DNA of 64,000 nucleotides, taken from Clostridioides difficile (lineage in GTDB: Bacteria; Bacillota; Clostridia; Peptostreptococcales; Peptostreptococcaceae). The DNA lies in the NCBI GenBank assembly GCA_012955965.1, contig JABBZI010000003.1, positions 1 through 64,000 on the forward strand, in the 5' to 3' direction. Both the position numbers and the translations under genes were made by a program. Every line of letters begins with the position of its first letter. Position 1 is the stretch's first letter. Shown here in pieces: positions 39,121 to 48,517 of this stretch. The notes beneath the pieces were generated by a model that saw only the letters and a list, made by a program, of their open reading frames with translations, was not told the origin of the DNA and did not search any database.

Positions 39121-39969
39121 ATGAGTATTTTAGAACAATTGGAATCACCAGCTTTTAAAGTCACAAAATCAGATAAATTATTGATAGCTTATATAAAAGA
39201 GAATATAGAGGACGTATTTTATAAGCCAATATCACAAATAGCAAAAGAGAGTAATATTGGTGAGGCAACTATAACTAGATTTGTAAAAAAGATGAATTTT
39301 AATGGGTTACAGGATTTCAAGGTAACTTTAGCACAAGAGATATCAACTATGAACAAAAAAAACATTATAAATAAAAATATACAAAATGATGAACCAGCTT
39401 TGGACACAGCAAAGAAACTTTTAAGTTCAAATATAACTACTTTAGAGAACACTGTAGAGATAATTAATAGTACTGATGTACACAATTGTGCAAGGCTTAT
39501 AATAAATGCAAAGAAAGTTTATTTTATAGGTATTGGATATTCTGGTATAATAGCTCAGGATTCAAACTATAAATTTATGAGAATAGGACTTAATTGTGTG
39601 AGCTTTGATAGTAGCCACACAATGATAATGATGTCTTCCATAATGGAAGAAGGCGATTTAATAGTAGCAATTTCACATTCTGGTGAGACTGAGGAAATTA
39701 TAAAAACTGTAAAGCTTGCAAGGGATAATAATGCTAAAATTATATCAATTACTGAAAATAAAAACTCTGAATTAAAAGATATTTCAGATGTGCACTTATC
39801 TTATGTATCAGGAGAGACTGTATTGGAAACTGGTTCAATATCTTCTAAATTAGCGCAATTTTTCATTATTGATTTAGTATATACACAGGTAGTAAAAGAA
39901 CTTTCTAATGAAGCTATTGAAAGAAAAATTAAAACTACAAATGCTATAAAATTGTTTAAAAATGAATAA
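39121..39969 (+). CDS. RpiR/MurR-family regulator of the sialic acid operon
   Basis: A 282-residue regulator: N-terminal HTH_6 domain (~1-77, KPISQIAKESNIGEATITRF) and C-terminal SIS sugar-phosphate-binding domain (~110-250, KVYFIGIGYSGIIAQDSNYK, VAISHSGETEEIIKTVK). Regulators of this type in nan operons respond to ManNAc-6-phosphate or GlcNAc-6-phosphate. It starts 19 bases after nanK and is the last gene of the cluster; autoregulation of the nan promoter at 33371 is likely but not shown. Confidence 0.9.
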   Translation: MSILEQLESPAFKVTKSDKLLIAYIKENIEDVFYKPISQIAKESNIGEATITRFVKKMNFNGLQDFKVTLAQEISTMNKKNIINKNIQNDEPALDTAKKLLSSNITTLENTVEIINSTDVHNCARLIINAKKVYFIGIGYSGIIAQDSNYKFMRIGLNCVSFDSSHTMIMMSSIMEEGDLIVAISHSGETEEIIKTVKLARDNNAKIISITENKNSELKDISDVHLSYVSGETVLETGSISSKLAQFFIIDLVYTQVVKELSNEAIERKIKTTNAIKLFKNE

Positions 39970-40031
39970 AATAAGAAATTTGTAATGTTTTATAGAGCTT
40001 TCTTATAAATTTAGGAATGGAGAGAGATTAC

Positions 40032-40721
40032 ATGTCTAAATTAAAAGATTATAATATTGATAAAGTAGTAATTTTTAATAATTTATGTACTGAAACAAAG
40101 AATCAACTTAAGGAAAAAGCTAAACTAAAAAGATTACAAAAAAAAGAAATTTTATTTTATGAAAAAGATAGCTTGGACAGTGTTTATGTACTTTTAGATG
40201 GAAAGGTATCTATTTTTAAGATAAGTGAAAATGGTGAGAGAAAGGTAATTTTTATATTGAATAGTGGTGAAATCATAAATGATATTACATTTGACTCTAG
40301 TAAAAATTCTACTGTTGGATGCGAGGCATTTGAGAACTCGATTGTAGCTTATTACAGTATAGAAGAATTCTTAGAAATTATGCAAAGAGATTTTCAACTT
40401 ACAAAAGATATTATTTCTTACATGGAAAGAAGAATCAGACGTCTATACAGACAGTTAAAAAATTCTATATCTATAAAAGTAGATAAAAAGCTTGCAGCAA
40501 AACTATATAGATTAAGTAAAGAATTTGGAATCTGTTGTGGTGAATGGACTTTACTAAATGTAAATATTACAGTTACATATTTAGCTGATATGCTTGGATG
40601 TAAAAGAGAGACTGTTTCCAGAATGATAAAAGTATTGCAAAAAGAAGAACTTATAAAGATTGATAATAAAGATTTTTATGTTAAAGAAATTGAACTATCA
40701 AAATATTTTAAAAACAATTAA
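40032..40721 (+). CDS. Crp/Fnr-family transcription regulator
   Basis: A 229-residue regulator with an N-terminal cyclic-nucleotide-type sensor barrel (~20-120, FYEKDSLDSVYVLLDGKVSI) and a C-terminal winged HTH (~150-229). The recognition helix is CKRETVSRMIKVL; Arg-Glu-Thr-Val-Ser-Arg aligns with the CRP helix that reads TGTGA. There is no N-terminal Cys cluster for an FNR iron-sulfur site, although Cys residues occur near 165-167. The start at 40032 follows GGAGAGAG. A perfect CRP-type palindrome stands 6 kb downstream before asrA. Confidence 0.9.
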   Translation: MSKLKDYNIDKVVIFNNLCTETKNQLKEKAKLKRLQKKEILFYEKDSLDSVYVLLDGKVSIFKISENGERKVIFILNSGEIINDITFDSSKNSTVGCEAFENSIVAYYSIEEFLEIMQRDFQLTKDIISYMERRIRRLYRQLKNSISIKVDKKLAAKLYRLSKEFGICCGEWTLLNVNITVTYLADMLGCKRETVSRMIKVLQKEELIKIDNKDFYVKEIELSKYFKNN

Positions 40722-40747
40722 TTGTAACTAAATAAGGATATTATTAA

Positions 40748-40773
40748 GAGAATCTATTTATAGATTCTTTTTT
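40748..40773 (+). terminator. Intrinsic terminator after the Crp/Fnr gene
   Basis: AGAATCTA and TAGATTCT with a 4-base loop and a six-T run. Confidence 0.85.
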
Positions 40774-40906
40774 ATTGTGTAATTTGCCAATATTTGTATT
40801 AAGTTTATTGAAACAGCTGAACTCTGATAGTATAATTAGTTTAACAATAAAAAATGAGTATACAAATGTTAACACAGTTCCTATATGTAGAAAAGGATGT
40901 ATTAAA

Positions 40907-43546
40907 ATGAAAAATAAAAAATTCATAGGCTATGCTTTTGGCTTTATTTTTATATGTATGTTTGTGATGATTTCGCTTTGGGATTTCACCTGTAATGTTA
41001 ATTCATTGGTGGAAAAAAATAAAAAAATGCATTTAGAAGAGTTATCATTGCAAAGTTCAAATGCTATAAATATCAAACTTAATTCATTAATTCGATTTAT
41101 AAATAGCATTTCTAAAACTATTTTAGATTCAGATAGTATGAGGAGAGAAGATTTAATAAAAGTATTAAATGATGTATCAAAAGAATCTAATTTTGAAAAA
41201 ATTTATATTGCATATCCAGATGGCACAGTTTATAAAGATAATAAAAAAATAGACAATATATCACAACAGAGTTATTTTAAGAAAGCAATGAAAGGTGAGA
41301 GTAATATTTCTGAAATTATAAGCTCCCCTGTGAATAACGAAAATAGTTTTATGGTAGCATCTCCAATATATAAGAATGATGAAATAATAGGAGTATTGTA
41401 TGGTTCTTATTATACAAGGAGATTAAGTGAATTTATAGATGGAAATAGTTTTAATGGAGAAGGACATACATATGTTTTTGAAAAATCAGGAAAACTTATC
41501 TTAAAATCTGCTCAAAGAAAAGCTAATGATGATATAGATAATATTAGTGATTTTTTCAATTCAATTTCTTTTGGAGAAGATTATAATTATAAGAAATTTA
41601 GTGAAGATATATCAGAAAAGAAAAGTGGATTCATAGAATATAAGTTTAATGGAAAAGATAAATATGCTACATACGCTCAAGTTGGTACAAATGATTGGTA
41701 TATGTTATCTTTTATTCCAAAATCTTTAGTAGTTAAAGATATTTCAGAAATAAACAAACTTGCAATTATATTAACACTTAAAAATTTTATAGCACTTTTA
41801 GTTTTGATTTTGATTGCATTTTATAAGGAAAAAAAATCAAAAGATAGAATTGTGAAGGCTAATTTAGAAATATCTTCGCTTACTAATAATATACCTGGAG
41901 GAGTCTTTAAATGTACAATAGGGGCAAAATATGAATTTGTATTTTTAAGTGATGGTTTTATAGACCTTTTTGAGTATACTAAAGAAGAGATAAAATCCAT
42001 ATTTGACAATAATTTTTATGATGTAATTTATAAAGGTGATATAGATAGAGTAAAGAAAGAGTTTGAGTTTCAACTGTTGAAGTCAAAAGTAGTTGAAGTA
42101 GAATATAGAATGATTACTAAGAATGGAAATTTTGTATGGGTTGTAAATAAGTGTGAACTTATAAAGGATTCTGATGGAAAAGAGTATTTTTATTGTGTAT
42201 TAGTTGATATAACTGATTTAAAAAGAACGGAAGAAGAATTAAAAATTAATGAAGAAAGGCTGAGGATTGCTTTATTTAAGACTTCTAATATAGTGTTTGA
42301 TTATGATGTTAAAACAAAGTCTATACATAATTTTAGTGATGTTTCTTCAATATATGGATTAACAAAGAATGTTAAAAATTCAATAGAATATTTTGTGAAT
42401 TCAGAGATAATACATAATGACTTTATTGATATCTTTATAGAATCTTTTAATAAAATCGAAAAAGGTGAAGAAAGTGTAGTATCTGTGATAAAAATAAAAC
42501 AAGTTAGTGGCGAATACATATGGAATAGAATGACCTTAACTAATATATTTAGTGAAACAGATATGTCAATTAAAGCAATAGGATTATTGGAAGATATAAA
42601 TGAGCAGAAAAGAGTTGAAATGCAGTATAATCAAGAGGAGCAGTACCGAAAAGCTATGTTATCTGAAGCAATTGCAATATATGAAGTTAATTTTTCTCAA
42701 AATAAAATTATATCAAGCAATATAAATTCTAATAATAATCTAAATTTAAAGATTGATGGTAATTATTCTGATGTAATGAAGAATATTGCTGATGATGTGA
42801 TATTTATTTCAGATAAGGAAAATTTTAAAAATATATTTTACTCTGAAAATGTTTTGGATTCATATGCTAAAGGAGTAAATGAGTTAAAATTAGAATATCG
42901 TAGGCATGATGATAATGGGAATGTTTTGTGGGAGCTTTGTACAATGCATTTATTTGAAGAACCTCAATCTAATCAACTTAAGGGGTTTGCATATATTAAA
43001 GATATAGACAAACAGAAAAAAGATGAGATGGAGCTTAAATTTAAAGCTGAACGTGATATATTAACAGGAATTTATAATAAAGGTACAACAGAAATTTTAA
43101 TAAAGAGATTTATTAACTTAGAAAGTACAAAAGGAAGTAGCTATGCATTTTTTATTATTGATTTAGATGATTTTAAATCCATTAATGACAGTCTAGGGCA
43201 TGTTTTTGGTGATAAAGTTTTGGTTGAAGTTTCAACAAAATTAAATTCTATTTTTAGAGAAGATGATATAATTGGGCGTATTGGTGGAGACGAGTTTGTA
43301 GTTTTTATGAAAAATATAAAAGATATAAAGCATATTGAAAATAAAGCAATTGAGCTATGTAATGCATTTAGAAATTATTATACTGGAGAAAATAAGTCTT
43401 ATAAAGTTTCTTGTAGTATAGGAATATCTGTTATGCCAAATCATGGAATAACCTTTATTGAGTTATATAAAAAAGCAGATAAAGCTCTTTATTATTCAAA
43501 AAATCAAGGAAAGGACAGATTTATTATATTTAATGATTCTATTTAA
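40907..43546 (+). CDS. Diguanylate cyclase with Cache and PAS sensor domains
   Basis: An 879-residue membrane receptor making cyclic di-GMP. Order: transmembrane helix (~9-27), extracellular dCache-like domain (~30-290, with YIAYPDGTVYKDNKK, VASPIYKNDEIIGVLYGSY), second helix (~295-312), three PAS-like domains (~325-720, each ending near YCVLVDITDLKRTEEE or AIGLLEDINEQKR) and a GGDEF domain (~725-879). The active motif GRIGGDEFVVF is intact and the inhibitory RxxD site (REDD) lies five residues before it. The start at 40907 follows AAAGGATG; the longer frame to 40775 overlaps the terminator. The next gene is a phosphodiesterase. Confidence 0.92.
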   Translation: MKNKKFIGYAFGFIFICMFVMISLWDFTCNVNSLVEKNKKMHLEELSLQSSNAINIKLNSLIRFINSISKTILDSDSMRREDLIKVLNDVSKESNFEKIYIAYPDGTVYKDNKKIDNISQQSYFKKAMKGESNISEIISSPVNNENSFMVASPIYKNDEIIGVLYGSYYTRRLSEFIDGNSFNGEGHTYVFEKSGKLILKSAQRKANDDIDNISDFFNSISFGEDYNYKKFSEDISEKKSGFIEYKFNGKDKYATYAQVGTNDWYMLSFIPKSLVVKDISEINKLAIILTLKNFIALLVLILIAFYKEKKSKDRIVKANLEISSLTNNIPGGVFKCTIGAKYEFVFLSDGFIDLFEYTKEEIKSIFDNNFYDVIYKGDIDRVKKEFEFQLLKSKVVEVEYRMITKNGNFVWVVNKCELIKDSDGKEYFYCVLVDITDLKRTEEELKINEERLRIALFKTSNIVFDYDVKTKSIHNFSDVSSIYGLTKNVKNSIEYFVNSEIIHNDFIDIFIESFNKIEKGEESVVSVIKIKQVSGEYIWNRMTLTNIFSETDMSIKAIGLLEDINEQKRVEMQYNQEEQYRKAMLSEAIAIYEVNFSQNKIISSNINSNNNLNLKIDGNYSDVMKNIADDVIFISDKENFKNIFYSENVLDSYAKGVNELKLEYRRHDDNGNVLWELCTMHLFEEPQSNQLKGFAYIKDIDKQKKDEMELKFKAERDILTGIYNKGTTEILIKRFINLESTKGSSYAFFIIDLDDFKSINDSLGHVFGDKVLVEVSTKLNSIFREDDIIGRIGGDEFVVFMKNIKDIKHIENKAIELCNAFRNYYTGENKSYKVSCSIGISVMPNHGITFIELYKKADKALYYSKNQGKDRFIIFNDSI

Positions 43547-43656
43547 ATTCTCAAATACAAAACGATTGTTTGTAAACTTTAATTAAACATTGTATAAAAT
43601 TAAATAAAAATAAATTAATTGTCTTCATATGATTTAGTCATAAAAGGAGTGGTACT

Positions 43657-46521
43657 ATGAAGAAAAAATATAGATTTGTTATTATTTTAGTTGTTTTTTT
43701 ACTTTTTTTAAATACATCATTGATTTTGGCTGATTCTAATAAAGAAAAAGTGAGAGTTGGATATTGGCCTAGTTATGGGATTTCTGTTACAAAGGATGGT
43801 AATTTGTATGGTTATACCTATGATTATCTTAATGCAATAGCTAAAATAAATAACTGGGATTTAGAATATATATCTTGTGGATGGAGCCAAGGGCTAGAAA
43901 TGCTCAAAGAGGGGAAAATTGATATCTTTGGAGCATTGCAAAAAAGTGAAGAGCGTGAAAAATATTATGATTATACGGATTTAAACTTTGGATATGAATA
44001 TGGAGCATTATATGTAAATGAGAAAAATGATAGTATATCATATAATAATTTAAAAGAAATCGATGGAAAAGTGGTAGGAACTGTATCAGATAATCATTTT
44101 AAGAGTGTATTTGATGAATACTGTAAAAAAAATAAAATATCTGTAAAATATAAATACATTGAAAGCTCAAAAGAGCTTCAAAAAGAACTTGAAAAAGGAA
44201 CTATTGATATGTTACTTACAGGTAGTATTAGAGATATGCCAAATACAAAGGTAGCTCTACGATTTTCATCAGAACCTATATACTATGCAACGACTAAAGG
44301 GAATAAGAAAATACTGGATGGTTTAAATCATGCATTAAAAGAGATAAAGCGAGAAGATATATATTATGATGGTAATTTGTTTAATAAACATTATAAAGAT
44401 ACATCAATAGCATCAGAAGGATTTTCTTTAGAAGAGAAAGAGTATATAAAGAAACATCCTACAGTAAAAGTTGTGTCTGGTACAGATACATCACCATTAT
44501 CTTTTTATGATAAAAATACGAATTCTTATAAAGGAATATCAATAGATATATTAAAATCAATTTCTAAGAACTCAGGTTTAAAATTTGAATATATAGAAGT
44601 AGAAAATTTTTCAGAAGGTCTAAAAATGGTTGAAAATGGTGAAGTAGATATATGTGCAAATATGTTTATGTCACGGAGCACTGAGTTAGAACACAATATT
44701 ATGTTTACTGATGGATATCTTGAAACTACTATGTTAGGTATAGCAAAAAGAACTATTAGAATGGATGAAAAAACTAAGGTAGCAATGATAAAATGGACAG
44801 GAATAGAGTCATTTGTAAAAGAATACTATCCAAATCAAGAGGTCATTTTTTATCCAAATACTAACAAATGTATAGAAGCAATAAAAAAAGGAGAATGTGA
44901 TATATTTATTGGAAGTAATTATATATTAAATAATATAATTAATACTGAAGAATTTGATGGTCTCATGTTTATGCCTATTGAAAATCAAGTTGTTGATATT
45001 GGTATAGGTGTTTCTGGAAAAACAAACTCCACATTATTGTCAATACTTAATAAGTCTATTAGTAGAGTCACAGAAGAGGAAGTCGCAATTGCAGTTACAG
45101 GTAGTACAAAATATCTAGAACATGAAGTTACAATGTTAGATTTTATACAACATAATATGGTAGTATTTATTTTAATGATAGCATTTATTGTATTCATAAT
45201 TTCCGCAATATTTATTTTTAATTATAAGAGACAGGTAGAAAGATTAGAAAGTGTAGCTTATATCGATGAAGTGACAGGTATAAGAAGTTTATTGAAGTTT
45301 AAAATCGATGCTAATAAGCTTTTTGAAAAATATGGAGTAGATAAATTTGTTATATATTATATTAATATAGACAAATTTAAGTATATAAATGATATGTTTG
45401 GTTTTGAATTTGGGGATAATATTTTAAAATACATAGCAAGACAAATAGGAAAGAGTCTTTTTAAAGATGAGATATATGCAAGGCTATCAGATGATAGATT
45501 TATTGTAATGACAAAGATAAATACTATAGAAAATCTAAGAAAAAGAGCAATGGATTTTTTTGAAACGTTCAATAATGATAAAGAAAATACATTCAAAATA
45601 GATATAATACTTAAATGCGGTGCATATATAATTGATAAAGATGATGTAAATATTGACGTAATGATTGACCGAGCTAAGATAGCTTGTCAAACAATAGAAA
45701 CTAATTATAAAAGTAAGGTAGCATTTTATGATGATAAAATAAGGCTTTCTATATTGCATGATAAAGAGATTGAAAATAATATGGACAATGCACTTTTGAA
45801 TGAGGAATTTGTAATTTACTTACAACCTAAATTTAATCTAGCAACAGGTAAAATTATAGGTGCAGAAGCTCTTGTTCGTTGGATGCATCCTACTAAAGGA
45901 ATTATTCCTCCTAGTGATTTTATTCCTTTATTTGAAAAAAATGGTTTTATAGAAAAACTTGACTTATATGTTTGGGATAAGGTATTTAATGTAATGGCAA
46001 GATGGTTAGAAAATGGATTAGAAGTGTTACCAATTTCTATGAACGTTTCAAGAATCCATCTAAGTAATAGAAATATAGTAGCCAGTCTGACGTCTTTAAT
46101 AAAGAAGTATAATGTACCTACATATCTTATTGAACTTGAGTTGACTGAAAGTTTATTTTTATCAAATGTAAGTGTTCTTTTAGATATACTAAATGATTTA
46201 CATGATATTGGATTTATTGTATCTATGGATGATTTTGGAAGCGGATATTCTTCTCTTAGTCTTTTAAAAAAATTATCAATTGATGTATTAAAGATTGATA
46301 GAGAATTTTTAAATGAGACTATTACATCTACACGTGGAGAAAAAATTATAAAGAATACAATTAAGTTAGGGAAAGATTTAGATATGATAATTGTAGCTGA
46401 AGGAATAGAAACCGAAAGTCAACTAAACTTATTAAAAGATGCAGGTTGTGATATTGGACAAGGATATTACTTTGCAAAGCCTATGGATATAGAATCTTTT
46501 GAAAAACTTGTATTTAAGTGA
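43657..46521 (+). CDS. Cyclic di-GMP phosphodiesterase with two SBP_bac_3 sensors, degenerate GGDEF and active EAL
   Basis: A 954-residue membrane protein. Signal/anchor at ~7-25; two tandem amino-acid-binding-protein-like domains (~30-245, GYTYDYLNAIAKINNWDLEY; ~265-485, KGISIDILKSISKNSGLKFE) outside; a helix at ~505-525; GGDEF (~540-680) degenerate as LSDDRF; EAL (~690-950). The EAL is intact: GAEALVRW, the DDFGSGYSS metal loop, KIDREFL and VAEGIETESQ. It should break c-di-GMP in response to an external solute, perhaps an amino acid; the inactive GGDEF may bind GTP as a control site. GGAGTGG precedes the ATG. Confidence 0.92.
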   Translation: MKKKYRFVIILVVFLLFLNTSLILADSNKEKVRVGYWPSYGISVTKDGNLYGYTYDYLNAIAKINNWDLEYISCGWSQGLEMLKEGKIDIFGALQKSEEREKYYDYTDLNFGYEYGALYVNEKNDSISYNNLKEIDGKVVGTVSDNHFKSVFDEYCKKNKISVKYKYIESSKELQKELEKGTIDMLLTGSIRDMPNTKVALRFSSEPIYYATTKGNKKILDGLNHALKEIKREDIYYDGNLFNKHYKDTSIASEGFSLEEKEYIKKHPTVKVVSGTDTSPLSFYDKNTNSYKGISIDILKSISKNSGLKFEYIEVENFSEGLKMVENGEVDICANMFMSRSTELEHNIMFTDGYLETTMLGIAKRTIRMDEKTKVAMIKWTGIESFVKEYYPNQEVIFYPNTNKCIEAIKKGECDIFIGSNYILNNIINTEEFDGLMFMPIENQVVDIGIGVSGKTNSTLLSILNKSISRVTEEEVAIAVTGSTKYLEHEVTMLDFIQHNMVVFILMIAFIVFIISAIFIFNYKRQVERLESVAYIDEVTGIRSLLKFKIDANKLFEKYGVDKFVIYYINIDKFKYINDMFGFEFGDNILKYIARQIGKSLFKDEIYARLSDDRFIVMTKINTIENLRKRAMDFFETFNNDKENTFKIDIILKCGAYIIDKDDVNIDVMIDRAKIACQTIETNYKSKVAFYDDKIRLSILHDKEIENNMDNALLNEEFVIYLQPKFNLATGKIIGAEALVRWMHPTKGIIPPSDFIPLFEKNGFIEKLDLYVWDKVFNVMARWLENGLEVLPISMNVSRIHLSNRNIVASLTSLIKKYNVPTYLIELELTESLFLSNVSVLLDILNDLHDIGFIVSMDDFGSGYSSLSLLKKLSIDVLKIDREFLNETITSTRGEKIIKNTIKLGKDLDMIIVAEGIETESQLNLLKDAGCDIGQGYYFAKPMDIESFEKLVFK

Positions 46522-46555
46522 TGAGATTTTTAATTGAAGAATATAGATATTATAA

Positions 46556-46598
46556 AAATATTAATAGAGTTTAATAAACTCTATTAATATTTTTTTTA
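46556..46598 (+). terminator. Intrinsic terminator after the phosphodiesterase gene
   Basis: A perfect stem around AATATTAATAGAGTTT and its complement, followed by eight T residues. Confidence 0.88.
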
Positions 46599-46610
46599 TT
46601 ATTTTTAAAA

Positions 46611-46628
46611 CTGTGATAATTATCACAG
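46611..46628. promoter_or_regulatory. CRP-type palindromic operator before asrA
   Basis: CTGTGATAATTATCACAG is a perfect 18-bp palindrome with the CRP spacing TGTGA-N6-TCACA. The -10-like TAAGAT at 46649-46654 would start transcription near 46661, placing the palindrome centre at about -41.5, the class II activator position. The operator is 78 bp before the asrA ATG. Confidence 0.65.
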
Positions 46629-46705
46629 AAGTATAGAAAATAAAGTGTTAAGATTTAAACAAGATAACAAGTAAGTAAAATTAAAATATAAGAAAGGTGA
46701 TAAAA

Positions 46706-47713
46706 ATGAAATTAAAATTAGATTCATCTAAATTCAATGAAGGTCTTAAGCATCTAAAAAAAGATTACAAGATATTTGCACCAGTTTTAATACCATTTAA
46801 AGGTACTTTTTCAGATACTGATACAATAAGATACAAAGAGGTAAACGATTTCGAAGAAATGGAGTTTGCTCAAAAGGCAAATTTTTCACCAAAAGAAGTA
46901 GTGCTCCCTATAAATCAAGTTTTATTTTATTTTACTGAAAAAGAGTTTAAGGAAAGCGATTTAGACGATAAGAAAATTTTAATTTTCTTAAGAGCTTGTG
47001 ACATAAATGGGATAAAGAGACTTGATGAAATATATTTAAATAATGGAGAAGAAAAAGATTATTTTTATAAAAACATTAGAGAGAAAGTAAAGTTTGCACT
47101 TGTAGGATGTAAAGAAAGCTTTAGAAATTGTTTTTGTGTAAGTATGGATTCTAATAAAACTGATAATTATTCAATTGGACTAAATATAGAAGGAGACACT
47201 CTATATTTAGATGTAAAAGATAGTGAATTTGAAGTATTTAATGGAGAACCTGTTGAATTTAATGTTAATTATGTAACTGAAAATCTAATTTCTGTAGATG
47301 TACCAGAGAATATTGATTCAAATGAAATGATAGGAAATTCAATATGGGATGAATATGATACAAGATGTATTGGATGTGGTAGATGTAATTTTGTATGTCC
47401 AACATGTTCATGTTTCACAATGCAGGATATTTTTTATAAAGAAAATGAGAATGTAGGTGAAAGAAGAAGAGTTTGGGCTTCATGCCAAGTGGATGGATAT
47501 ACAGATATAGCAGGAGGAAATTCTTTTAGAAAAAAACAAGGTGAAAGAATGAGATTTAAAGCCATGCATAAAGTTAATGATTTCAAAAAAAGATTTGGAT
47601 ATCATATGTGTGTTGGGTGTGGAAGATGTGATGATGCCTGTCCACAATACATATCATTTTCAAAATGTATAGAAAAAATAAATGATTTAGTAACTAGTAA
47701 GGAGGAGATATAA
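46706..47713 (+). CDS. asrA: Anaerobic sulfite reductase subunit A
   Basis: Iron-sulfur electron-transfer subunit of the dissimilatory-like NADH-linked sulfite reductase AsrABC in the cytoplasm. The 335-residue protein has two [4Fe-4S] motifs near the C-terminus, CIGCGRCNFVCPTCSC (~225-240) and CVGCGRCDDACPQY (~300-313), as in Salmonella AsrA. The ATG at 46706 has AAAGGTGAT seven bases upstream; the ORF opening at 46697 lies in that site. asrB begins at the base after the stop codon. Confidence 0.94.
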   Translation: MKLKLDSSKFNEGLKHLKKDYKIFAPVLIPFKGTFSDTDTIRYKEVNDFEEMEFAQKANFSPKEVVLPINQVLFYFTEKEFKESDLDDKKILIFLRACDINGIKRLDEIYLNNGEEKDYFYKNIREKVKFALVGCKESFRNCFCVSMDSNKTDNYSIGLNIEGDTLYLDVKDSEFEVFNGEPVEFNVNYVTENLISVDVPENIDSNEMIGNSIWDEYDTRCIGCGRCNFVCPTCSCFTMQDIFYKENENVGERRRVWASCQVDGYTDIAGGNSFRKKQGERMRFKAMHKVNDFKKRFGYHMCVGCGRCDDACPQYISFSKCIEKINDLVTSKEEI

Positions 47714-48505
47714 ATGAATTCATATATACCAGTAAGTGCAAAAATACTAGATATAATTAAACACACTGATAAAGAATGGACTTTTAGAGTAAATTGCGAT
47801 ACAAAAGGTGTATTGCCCGGAAAATTCTATGAGATATCTATACCTAAATACGGTGAAAGTCCAATATCAGTATCAGGGTATGGAGAAGATTACATTGATT
47901 TTACAATAAGAAATGTAGGGAAAGTTACTAGTAAGTTATTTAATTATAAAGAAGGGGATTCTTTTTTTATAAGAGGGCCTTATGGAAACGGATTTGATGT
48001 ATCTCTTTATGAAGGAAGGGAAATTGTAGTAGTAGCAGGAGGAAGTGCCTTAGCTCCTGTAAGAGGAATAGTTGAACATTTTTATAACAATAAAGAAAAA
48101 TGTGAAAAGTTTAAGTTAATAGTAGGATTTAAATCACCAAAAGATGTTTTATTTGCAGAAGATTTAAAAAGATGGAGTGAAAAACTTGATATCTTAGTTA
48201 CTGTAGATGGAGCAGATGAAGGGTATAGTGGAAACGTAGGATTAGTAACAAAATACATACCAGAATTGGATATAAAAGATATAAATAATACTTCTGCAAT
48301 TGTAGTTGGACCTCCAATGATGATGAAATTTACAGTAGGAGAATTCCTGAAAAGAGATTTAGATGAAAAAAATATTTGGGTCTCTTATGAAAGAAAAATG
48401 TGTTGTGGAATAGGTAAATGTGGACACTGCAAGATGGATGATACTTATATATGCTTAGATGGACCAGTATTTGATTATTCATATGCTAAAAATCTTATTG
48501 ATTAG
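47714..48505 (+). CDS. asrB: Anaerobic sulfite reductase subunit B
   Basis: FAD/NAD(H)-binding subunit passing electrons from NADH to AsrA and AsrC. The 263-residue protein has a ferredoxin-reductase fold: flavin motif near 35-90 (GKFYEISIPKYGESPISVSG), pyridine nucleotide motif VVVAGGSALAPVRGI, and a C-terminal cysteine cluster CCGIGKCGHCKMDDTYIC typical of the dihydroorotate dehydrogenase electron-transfer family. It abuts asrA and is 12 bases before asrC. Confidence 0.94.
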   Translation: MNSYIPVSAKILDIIKHTDKEWTFRVNCDTKGVLPGKFYEISIPKYGESPISVSGYGEDYIDFTIRNVGKVTSKLFNYKEGDSFFIRGPYGNGFDVSLYEGREIVVVAGGSALAPVRGIVEHFYNNKEKCEKFKLIVGFKSPKDVLFAEDLKRWSEKLDILVTVDGADEGYSGNVGLVTKYIPELDIKDINNTSAIVVGPPMMMKFTVGEFLKRDLDEKNIWVSYERKMCCGIGKCGHCKMDDTYICLDGPVFDYSYAKNLID

Positions 48506-48517
48506 GGGGCGGAATTT

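Noticed and set aside
40722-40906. A cyclic di-GMP riboswitch in front of the cyclase or phosphodiesterase genes
   Set aside because: I looked for the conserved GGCAAA and GNRA/receptor elements in 40722-40906 and 43547-43656 and did not find them.
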